Below are positions 40,401-52,400 of a stretch of 64,000 nucleotides of DNA, in pieces. The notes below the pieces were generated by a model. That model worked only from the letters and a program-made list of their open reading frames with translations, did no database searches and was not told the DNA's origin. This DNA comes from Nematostella vectensis (taxonomy: Eukaryota > Cnidaria > Anthozoa > Actiniaria > Edwardsiidae). The stretch lies in assembly GCF_932526225.1 (NCBI RefSeq), contig NC_064038.1:2172001-2236000 (forward strand), in the 5' to 3' direction. The position numbers and the translations under genes were made by a program. Numbering within the stretch: position 1 is the stretch's first letter; each line of letters begins with the position of its first letter.

Positions 40401-43400
40401 ATTTTCCCTCTACACCAAAAATAAATTAATGAACAGATTTCAATTTTAAATTAGAAATTTTCATTTAGTACTTTCACTTATATCTTCTTTTTAGGATTTC
40501 CTTTCCAAGTCTCTTCCCCATTACATTTATTTTAGAGGTTTAGATTTATTTCATTGGAATGGTTGGATCCAGGGTTTCTAAAAACACCAAAATATAATGC
40601 ATTACTGAATGTATATTTGTAGAAATTAATTTCCATGGGGAAAATCACCACTTAAAATTGTACATTAAAACTCTAGTATTGCATCTTATCTAAAATTGTG
40701 TTTGACACTATATTCTATCTTTGAAATAGAAAAGGGGAAATGTCAAGAAATGCTCAATCAAATTATTTTCATTACTGTTATATTTTTTTCACCAAACCTT
40801 TCAAGTTGAGTCAATTTCCTTTATATCTCCTCTCCCTTCAACTATTTTTTAGTCAATTGATATACTTTGCTTCCTCTCTACCCCAAACATAGATCAATGA
40901 AAGGGTTTGGTTTGAAATTAGAAGTTAGCATTTTTGCAATGTCAGTGATGCCTTAGATGTTTTTTTAGGATTTGCTTCCATTGCATTCATTTTGGAGTAG
41001 GCCACCAACAACAAGGCCACTATATGGTAAAGGGTAGGTGAACCAATATGTAATGCATGAAAGGAGATATATTTTTGGATTTTAATTTCCAGATATTCGT
41101 TCCAATGGAGGAGAGAATTGCTACTAAATCAATACATAAAAATTACAGTATGGCATCTAAACAGTCTAAATATATTATTTCAAATCTTTGGAATGCTGTT
41201 ACATCCATGACATATTCTGCACAATGGCAAAGCTTGTCGGAGTATTGTTTTGATTAAAAAAATATTCATAATGGAACTTCTATGATGGGACAAGAATTTA
41301 CCATTAGACACTTGACAATTTTGACAGCTATATTCACACCAGGAATTGTGTTTGTTAATTTTGATGTACTGCATAATTTAAATTATTGAATAAGGCCTGG
41401 ATCTATTTGGTTGGTACAATAAATAAATCTCAGTAAAGAGCGGCATTCTTGATTCCCCCAAAATTCCTCGATCAGTCAACACAAAAGGTGTTCAATGCTG
41501 GCTCCGCTTTTAGGCAGTGCCTAAATCTATATATTAATTTCAATATTCTTACTTCAATGTCAACCATGGGATTGACATTTCTTTGTCTCCAGAAAATGTG
41601 TAAATGCAAGGACGTCATTGATGACGTCACTAGATACAATCACGTGACTATATTGGTGCACCCCTTGACACCTTCATGACACATACCAAGATTGGATGTT
41701 ATATCATGTTTTGTTCATGAGATATGGATATTTTTGTTTTTAATGAAATCGGAATATTTTTTTCTTTTAGCATATTTTTGCACCCCCCTGACACAAACAT
41801 GACACCTGCCAAGTTTGGTTGTGAAACAATGTTTCTTCCAAGAGATATGAATTTGTTTGCTTTTAATCACGTTTTTTGCTTTAAGTGAGGTCATCGATAA
41901 CGTCAAACAACACGTGACCATATTGTTCCATCCCTCCTGACACGTACATGAAACCTACAGAGTTTGGTTGCCATGCGATGTTTCCTTCGTGGAATATAAA
42001 TATTTTTAATTTCGATGACGTCAGCTTCTAAAGACTTGGCAGAAGCAAGTAAAGTTACCTCAAAGGTGACCTCCAAAACATTCAACCGGAGGCCCTCATA
42101 TAATAACCAGAGGCCCTCGTATAGTAACCAGAGATTGCAGTTCAAAAACCAGCGATCTGAGTACAAGTCCAAGTTTCATTTTTTAGGAAGAGGAAGAGGA
42201 AAGGCACAGAGCGGATACAGAAACTGGGGCAACAAAAACAAGCCTCAGTACCCAGCTCGACGCTGACCCACCCACCACCTGAAAATAAACAGGTGAGTTG
42301 TTACCGGGGAAAAACTACTGAGCAAAAGCAGAATACACTGGAAAATGCTAAGATTACTCAAGCGGGTAGATTGAAAAATCACATTTCTCAATGGGAAGCT
42401 ATTACGTCTGATGGGACAGTTTTAAAAACAGTACGAAGCTATACCATTGAGTTTGCTTCCCCACCTATCCAATCACAAATGCCAAAACAACTTAAATGTG
42501 ACAAAACAGAACAAAAATCATTAATAGGCTTGATCGAGGAGCTTTTACAGAAAGGGGTCACTGAGAAATGTAGCCATGAAGAGGGAGAATTTATCTCCCC
42601 TGTGTTCCTGAGACCTAAGAAAAATGGGAAATACAGGTTGATTCTAAATTTAAAAAAGCTTAATGAAAGCATCCCTCAAATTCATTTCAAAATGGACACA
42701 TTACAATCCTGTATTAACCTTATGACCAAAAATTGCTTTATGGCCTCTCTGGACCTAACTGATGCCTATTACTCTGTGTCAATTAATGACAATTCACAAA
42801 AGTTTTTGAAATTTAAAGTGGGTAACAAGCCATTTAAGTATGTTACTATGGCAAATTGGCTTAGCCCAGCACCCAGGGTATTTACCAAGCTAATGAAGCC
42901 ATTTTATTCTGTTTTGCGAGATAAAGGCTTTACCTCTAGTGGATACCTAGATGACAGTTTTTTGGTGGGCAACACATTTAACGAATGCAAAAACAATGTA
43001 AATGCCACGTATTCATTGCTCTGTGAACTAGGGTTTTCAGTCTCAGAGAAGAAATCGGTCACACAACCAACCCAGCTGCTTATACATCTAGGATTTAAAT
43101 AAGATTCTGTAACAATGACTGTAAGCATACCAGCAGAAAAGGTTAACATTATAGTAGCCTTGGCAGATAAAATTCTAAGCAAGGATGTATTCACTATCAG
43201 AGAAGCTGCAAAATTAATTGGCACCCTTGTTTCCAGCTCCCAAGGTGTGGAATATGGGCCAATGTTCTATAAACAACTTGAAATAGACAAAATTGATGCT
43301 CTAAAAGCACTGCAGGGGTCATCTGAGGGACTAATGCACTTCTCAGAACTTGCAAGGCAAGACATTTGTTGGTGGAAAAATGAGAGTTTTAAGCATGCAA

Positions 43401-46400
43401 GACAGATTTCTCATGGTACCCCGAACTCCATACTAAGCACTGACGCTTCCATGGAGGGTTGGGGTGCATACAGAGACAACACGGAACCCACCGGAGGCAG
43501 GTGGCTAGAACAGGAAATAACTGAATACAAACATATCAACTGTCTAGAGCTAAAAGCAGCCTATTTAGGACTACAAGCCTTATGTTCTCACGAGACCAAA
43601 ATTCACATCCATCTGGAACTAGATAACACCACAGCTGCGCATTACATTACAAGCATGGGGGGAAAACATTCTAAGCTTTGTAACAAAATCACACGTGAAA
43701 TATGGTTATGGTGTAAAGCTAGAAATATCTGGCTAACAGCAACTTATATCCCGCTGACCGCCTGAGTCGCCAATTTCCTGACCGCACTGAGTTGCAACTG
43801 GATCCACAGGTCTTCAAATCTTTGTCAGTGCGATGGGATTGCCAGATATTGACCTTTTTGCCACGAGACAGAATTGTCAGCTTAACCCTTTCACTATCAA
43901 AACGGCCAAAAGCGGCCAAACGGAAATGTGACGTTTTTCCTGGAGCGGCCAAAAGCGGCCAATTTGCATACAACTCAAAACAATCGTCCCCCTCCTCCCT
44001 AGGGAATTCATGCTGCAGGAAAACACGTGGACTATTGTTGTTACGACATTAGCCAATCAAATCCCACCAACTGCGCATAATTTTTCATTGTATAAAGTGC
44101 GTGAGCGCCGACCGAAAACTTATCAGTCACCCCTGTACTGCAAACATGGCGGAATCTTTAGCGATCGATGCGAGCGAATTTAGAGCGATTTTTGGTGTTA
44201 ATCCTGACGAGAATGACGATGTAAACAATTCTGAAAATGAGTTTCAGGGTTTTGAACTTTCTTCTGAGGAAGAAAGCAGTTCTTCTGAGGAAGAAAGTGA
44301 AGACGAGAGCGATGAAGATAGTGTTAAAAATTGGTCGGAGCAACTCACGCATTTCGACCTCGAGGACTTCACCGGGCAACAACGGTTGAAGAAAACGGTA
44401 TCAGAAGATGCAAAAGCTGAAGACTATTTTAGTTTGATGTTTTCGGATGAACTTATTGGTTTAATTTCTGACGAAACTAACCGATATGCACAATTTATTA
44501 TCGGGCAGAAGGCCGATAGAGAGGCACGGCTGGCGAAGTGGAAGGACGTCACTCCCGACGAACTCCGCATGTTCCTTGGGGTAGCGCTCGTGATGGGGAT
44601 TAATTCCTTGCCACAGCAAGCCCTTTATTGGTCCCAAAACCCCCTATTTGGAAACCTTGGGATTCAGGACGTGATTCCCAAGACAAGGTTTGAAGAGATC
44701 GCCCAATTCCTACACTTCAGCGATCCGAACAACGAGCCACAACGTGGGGACGCCGATTACGACCGTCTCTTTAAAGTTCGCCCAGTACTGAGCGATGTCT
44801 TAAAAAGTATCCAGCAAGCTTACGAGCCCTCAAAGGACATATCAGTCGATGAGGGAATGATTGCCTTCAAGGGAAGACTTGGTTTTCGCCAATATATGCC
44901 TGCAAAGCCGACGAAATACGGCATAAAAGTGTGGATGGCTGCCGACGCGAACAACGGTTACGTGTGCAACTACAAAGTTTACCTTGGGCAAGAAAACAGA
45001 CAGCGTGTCCATGGACTCGGCTACGATGTGGTTATGGATATGGCTAAGCCTTTCCTTAACAGTTACAGACACATCTTCTGTGATAATTTTTTTACAACTG
45101 TTCGGCTTTTTGACCACTTGCTAGATCAAAAAACCTATGCATGCGGGACTGTGCGCGTGAATCGCAGGGAATTGCCGCCATGTGCCAAAGACAAGTTGAA
45201 GCCCGGTGAAATGCTTCAGCGTCAGCGAGGCCAGCTCCTCTTCACAAAATGGCACGACAAGAGGGATGTCAGTCTTCTTTCGACAAATGTTTCCCCTCTT
45301 GAGCCGGGTCGCACAGTGAGAAGAAAGTATCGCAGCCGCGAAGAAATAGACATCGAAAAGCCGAAGGTGACGGATGTTTACACGGCGCACATGGGAGGAG
45401 TTGACCGCGCGGACCAGCTCCGATCGTTTTATTCCTCGGGCTGGCAATCGCGTAAATGGTATAAATACGTGTTTTGGTTTTTGTTCAATCTGGCAGTGAC
45501 AAACGCATTCGTCCTTGAAGGATTTAAGCGCCAATTACAAGGAAAGGCGAAGAGGACTGTTATCGTTTTCAAGACAGAACTAGCGCAATCGCTTATTGCG
45601 AAGTTCAACTCGAGAAAGCGCCCACGAGTCCCTGCTCCCCCAACTCCCCAGAACATCCCAGCCTCAGCTCATGTCGCCACTCATGTAGAAGGAAGGAAGA
45701 GGGCATGTGTTCTTTGCAGCAAGAAGGGAAAAACGACCCCGAAAGGCTACAAGATCGAGACGTACTATGAGTGTGCGGTCTGCAAAGTCGGTCTCTGCCG
45801 TAAAGGTTGCCACCAGGCATTCCATGAAATGGACCATGGCACGGCATAAACTATCATAGTACAGACTTTATTTTTACACTATTTCTTATGACTATATGCT
45901 TACAACTACCTTTATTATATGTTCTTTTTATATTTTGTGTCTAAGATAAACAATAATCTTGTAAATGATGCAAAATTTGAGATCATTGGTAGAGAAGATG
46001 GCGCGAAATTTGAATTTTTGTATGAAATTGTAAATTCAAATCATTATCGCTCTAAGCATTAGTGGCAAAAACGCCAATATTTCGGTTCATTAAAAACTTC
46101 ATTATCTGCACTACTTGTTTCTGTGCTTTATTCTTTACAATCTGCCTCCAAAACCTACTGAGCATACATGTTTTGTTTTGGTGTGTAAATTAGTGGGGAA
46201 TGCTAATTAGGCTCCAGGAACAGCAGGATGTGACACACATTGGGCTTCAGTAGTGAAAGGGTTAAACCCTTTGTATCATGGCAGGCTGACCCTGAAGCTT
46301 CGGCTGTAAATGCAATGTGTTTAAGTTGGAGTGACAAATATTCTTATATATTTCCTCCTTTCAGCACGTTGACCAAGATACTACAAAAACTTCAAGAGGA

Positions 46401-49400
46401 CCAAGGTTTGGTTTCCCAGAATGTCATGGATGTTAATCAGCCAACCAGTGCTGCTACCCAACAAGAAGACTCTACTGCAACTTCCCCACAACCGTACTCA
46501 AGTTCATCCACTTTGGCCAAAAATGCGTCTCATGGCCTGCCTCTTGTCGGGGGAAAAACTCAAAATGTACAGCCTTTCACAACAAGCTGAAGACCTCATC
46601 ATGGCTTCCTGGAGGAAAGGGACAACTAAGCAGTACCGAGTTTATTTGCATAAATGGGAAAGATTTGCCGAGCAACGGACTGCGAATCCAATTCGCCCTT
46701 CTGTAGCAAATGTTCTTGAGTTCCTTACACATCTCCATTCAAATGACAGCAGGTACTCAGCAATAAACACTGCTAGATCTGCTTTATCAGCAGCAGTAGA
46801 CTTTGCAGACAGTTCGTACACAGTAGGGGAACATCCATTAGTTAAGCGTTTGGTCAAGGCAACATACCAGTTACGACCGCCAAAGGCAAGATACCAATCC
46901 ACGTGGGATGTGTCAAAGGTGCTGGAACTTTTAAAACAATTGAGCCCACCTGACAAGTCGAGCCTTTAGCTATTATCATACAAACTTGTGACGCTGTGCC
47001 TACTGGTGACTGGACAATGAGGTCAGTCCATTCACTTAATGGATACACAACATATGTCAAAATGTGAATCTGCTTATAAGTTTAACATAACTGAACAGTC
47101 TAGACCAGGGCGTCCACAGCCAGTGTTAACAATTCCCAGTTTTACAGTTGACAAACGATTGTGCGTGGTTCTTCATTTAGAAGAGTATATCAGTAGAACC
47201 AATCCACTTCGGACACAAGGAGATACAAAACTGTTTATTAGTTACACCAAGCCACATAAGCCAGTGGCTAGACCAACGTTATCACGTTGGGTTAAACAAG
47301 TCATGGACAAAGCAGGTATTAACACTGAGGAATTTAGACCTCATAGCACACGTGCAGCCTCAACATCTGCTGCATCTAGACAGGGAATTCCACTAGAGAC
47401 AATTTTAGCAGCAGCTGGATATGGTCAAACGAGTGCACATATTACCAGAAAGTTGTCACAGACACTGAGTTTGGACATGCAATATTAAGTTGTGCTCAGT
47501 AGCCAGATATATTTTGATTATATTCTGACACTTGGAAGCAACAGCACTTATTTATGTAACCCTTTTTTGCTTTATTGTGATATTAAAGCAACATGTTCTT
47601 GTTAAAGTTTGGGTTACTGTATAATTGGGTTATTGGCACATGTGCTTTGAAGTCTCATGGGGTCTCTGTATGCAAATGAGGAGGTAGAATTTAAAAATTA
47701 AACAAGCCTTACCTGTAAGGTGAAGTTTGATGGAGATTCTACCTCCTCATTTATGCATGCCCTCCCTATATATATTGGCGATGGGATCGAGTGACATTTA
47801 AACTGTTGTTATATAGCCCTCCCATTAAAAATAAAAGGGCCAATCTTTAAAGGAATGACTCTTCGTGCGCATGCGCTATCTCATGTGATCTCTATATGCA
47901 TAAATGAGGAGGTAGAATCTCAATCAAACTTCACCTTACGGGTAAGGCTTGTTTAATTTTTAAATTAAAGGTTTCAACACACCTAAAAAACCTAGACCTA
48001 GCCTCGCCAGCTCATGCGGGACAAACAGGGTAGAAATAACAAACACCAAACAATCACACACTCTGCGAGATCGTCCGATTCACTCGCTCTCCTGACACTC
48101 TACAAACAACTGAGACTCTACAAACAGGGTAGAAATAACAAACACCAAACAATCACACATTCCGCGAGATCGTCCCTGTTACTCGCTTACCTGAGGTATA
48201 AAGTTGGGTGGAAAGCGAGGGTCACGCAACACCATCCGTACGTTACTTGTGAGCATGATACCGTCACGCACGTAGCCGTTCTTCTCCCGTACCGTGACGA
48301 TACTGGCTATCAGGTCACACACCCACGCAGGGTCGATGAAGTACAGTGTGTTCAGACCACGGAGTTGGTCGTTGTAGTGCAGAAGAACACCGTTATCGTG
48401 AAGAAAGCGCGTGGCTGCACAAAATTATCGTCGTCAGTCGATTTTTAGAACTGAATCGTGTTATAAAACTCTTCAACTGTATCTTATTCAATATAATTTC
48501 CACCACTATTATCTTTTTCAAAATCATCGTGACCACCATCATCATCTTTTATAATTTCAACCACCATCACCATCATCTTTTTTCACATCATCATCATCTT
48601 TTTCAACATCATCATCACAACTATCATCATTTTTTTCATCATCATCATCATCACCACCATCATCATTTTTTTCATCATCATCATCACCACAATCATCTTT
48701 ATTAACATCATCACAACCAACAACATCATCACTATCATCATCTTCATAATCACCATCACCCTTATTATAACATTTATCATCTCTCCATCGTCATAATATT
48801 CTTCATTATTTTCATCGTCTTCTTTATCAATATAATAATTATTGTCGATGTAGACGTCATTATGAACAGATTACGAACCTAGCGCGAGCTCTTCGTGGTC
48901 GTGGATGTCGTTGTCCTTGTTGCCGGCAGCAAGTGCTAGCATCTCTTCCTCTAGGAGTATGGGTGGCTTTCTCGCTTCTCGCCTCCTCTCCGCCTCGTGA
49001 CGTATGGCGTCCTGCAGCTGGATGTAGCTCAAGGGAACCTGGTGGCCAAACACAGCGTGTACATGATGCACGGAGTGTATATCAAGCACGGCATGTATAT
49101 CAGGCAAGGTGTGTATATCAGGCATGGCATGTACATGAGGCACGGCGTGTATATGAGGCACGGCGTGTACATGAGGCATGCCGTGTATATCAAGCATGCC
49201 GTGTATATGAGGCAAGGCGTGTATATGAGGCAAGGCGTGTATATCAGGCACGGCATGTATATCAGGCACTGCATGTATATCAAGTATGGCATGTATATCA
49301 AGCAAGGCGTGTATATCAAGTACGGCGTGCATATGAGGCACGGCGTGTATATCAAGCATGGCATGTATATCAAGCAAGGCGTGTATATCAAGTACGGCGT

Positions 49401-52400
49401 GCATATGAGGCACGGCGTGTATATCAAGCATGCCGTGTATATCAAGCATGCCGTGTATATGAGGCAAGGCGTGTATATGAGGCAAGGCGTGTATATCAGG
49501 CACGGCGTGTATATGAAGCACGGCGTGTACATGAGGCTGGGGGCGAGGCTTGTCGTGTATATCAGGCATGGTGTGTATATAAGGCACGGCGTGTACATGA
49601 GGCACGGCGTGTATATCAAGCACGGCATGTATATCAAGCACGGCGTGTTTATCAGGCACAGCGTTTATATCAAGTACGGCGTGTACATGAGGCACGGCGT
49701 GTATATCAAGCACGGCATGTATATCAAGCACGGCATGTTTATCAGGCATGGCATGTATATCAAGCACGGCGTGTATATCAGGCAAGGCGTGTATATCAAG
49801 CACGGTGTGTATATGAGAAACGGCGTATATATGAGAAACGGCGTGTTTATCAAGCACATCCCCACATCCTTATCGTGTGTGATATTATTATTAACATCAT
49901 CATTGTATGTATCATCATCACATTATTAGCATAATCATAATCATCATAACAGTCATCGTCAGAATATTACTGTAGTCATCAACATCATTCAGCTAAACCT
50001 GTTAAAAGACCGAACCAGAATGGTGATATATCACTTCCTTTATTGAAGCATTGTTTACAAACCTGTTTCCCGATCACTAATTGCCCCTGCTCTTTGGAAT
50101 TGATCGCCTTCTTATAAATAAGCTCTTTCAGCTCTGTGATGCCTTCCCCTGTGACCGCTGATACCACTGTGTAGCCCACGATCTTGGGGAAACCTTTAGT
50201 GTTGTATCTCTTCATGATCATATGATTCAGCTCCTTGACCCGAGACTCGCGGGATGCTCGCGGGATCCGGTCAAGGTGAGTTCCGATAATGATGACGTCA
50301 GAGTACGGAGCGCGGGCCTGGGAACAACAACGACGTAGAGATGGACCACTGAATACATTGTCACACTTTTATGGGCGGGGGTCGCTAAACGTCTTATCGC
50401 ATCGAGCAAGCCGTTCCCTTTCTGGCCGCCAAAAAGCAACAAATTTATTCGCAGCTGTGCCTTATACCGACTATATTTAAAGCATGTGGCTTTTATCGAC
50501 TTCACACCTTTGCACTCTCAAAAATTCGGATTACCGCTACAAAAAGGTCAAAAGGCTTCCCACATTTACCTATTATTTAAAAAAATTATATACACCAGGA
50601 CTTTTTAGCACTATCCCCTCCTCCAGAAAAAAAACACCACAGCAAATCCTTTGGGAATGCCCCTAGGAAAAACTCTTTTTTTATTTTGATAATACCTTGA
50701 TGTTCAATAACCAGCTTCTGAGGTTTTCAACCCCTTCCTCACCCAGAGTGGCATTCCACACAGCCAGATACAGCGTGCTAGGGGTGAGAAACATTTGATG
50801 GGCGGCGTAGTACACGCTCTGACCCGCTAGATCCCACGTGCTTAAGGTGATGGTTGGGCCAATACCCTGGGGACACACATAACCAATAATTCACTGTTAA
50901 AACCTCTCCCATTCCTCTCATATACACGCTCTGACCAAATAACACAAATAACCAATAAATCACTGTTAAAACTTCTCCCATTACTCTCATATACACGCTC
51001 TGACTAAAATAAGCCCATGTGCTGAAGGTAATGGTTGGGCCAACACCCTGGGGACCAGCACACCATTATTAGAACTACTCCCATTACTGTCCTTATTGGC
51101 CCTGAGAATACACATATTACATAATCATGATGGTTGACATACCGAGGTTATACCAATACGAGATAGAAACGAAGTTAACAAAATAGGGATATCATGATAG
51201 GCAAGATGGTTGACATACCAAGGTTATACCAATACGAGATAGCAAGGAAGTTAACATAACAGGGTTATCATGACAGCAAGATGGTCGACATACCGAGGTT
51301 ATACCAATACGAGATAGCAAGGAAGTTGAAATACAAGGGTTATCGTGATAGCAAGATGGTTGACATACCGAGGTTATACCAATAAGAGATAGCAAGGAAG
51401 TTAACATAATAGGGTTATCATCATAGCAAGATGGTTGGCATACCGAGGTTATACCAGTACGAGATAGCAAGGAAGTTAACATAACAAGGTTATCATGATA
51501 GCAAGATGGTTGACATACCGAGGTTAAACCAATACGAGATAGCAAGAAAGTTAACATAACAGGGTTATCATGACAGCAAGATGGTCGACATACCGAGGTT
51601 ATACCAATACGAGATAGCAAGGAAGTTGAAATAACAGGGTTATCATGACAGCAAGATGGTCGACATACTGAGGTTATACCAATACGAGATAGCAAGGAAG
51701 TTGAAATAACAGGGTTATCGTGAAAGCAAAATGGTTAACATACCGAGGTTATACCAATACGAGATAGCAAGGAAGTTAACATAACAGGGTTATCATGATA
51801 GCAAGATGGTTGACATATCGAGGTTAAACCAATACGAGATAGCAAGAAAGTTAACATAACAGGGTTATCATGACAGCAAGATGGTCGACATACCGAGGTT
51901 ATACCAATACGAGATAGCAAGGAAGTTGAAATAACAGGGTTATCATGACAGCAAGATGGTCGACATACCGAGGTTATACCAATACGAGATAGCAAGGAAG
52001 TTGAAATACCAGGGTTATCGTGATAGCAAGATGGTTGACATAACGAGGTTATACCAATACGAGATAGCAAGGAAGTTGAAATACCAGGGTTATCGTGATA
52101 GCAAGATGGTTGACATACCGAGGTTATACCAATGCGAGATAGCAAGGAAGTGGAAATCTGTACGGACCACTCGTCCACCACAATTCCAACCGTCGATAGA
52201 TTGCTTGGCAGTGGCTGGCCTTTCAATGCTGCCAACAACGTGGTCTTGCCATATCCCTAAAAAAACGAATAAAGGAATATATGGACTAGGGACTAAGGAC
52301 TATTTAGACCATAGACTAAGGACAGCCTTGTTATTTTAAAAAGAATTAAGGGTGTCTATCTTTTGTAAATCTTAATAACCTAGTAATAGGGCAATTCTAA

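Larger units (their letters stand above)
42015..47970 (+). mobile_element. DIRS-like tyrosine-recombinase retrotransposon, decayed, interrupted by piggyBac
   Basis: In order: a Gag tail, reverse transcriptase, RNase H, and after the piggyBac insertion a tyrosine recombinase, then inverted repeats. RT plus RNase H plus tyrosine recombinase without long terminal repeats is the DIRS pattern. The 5' part is truncated. The coding region has at least one in-frame stop (43100-43102) and several frameshifts (about 43750, 43835, 46965), so it is inactive. It lies in LRRK1-like intron 12, antisense to that gene. Confidence 0.88.

Noticed and set aside
48871-49934. His- and Tyr-rich repeat proteins over the 18-bp array
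   Set aside because: A repeat artefact. Only the part beyond the acceptor at 49038 is a real exon, that of COR.
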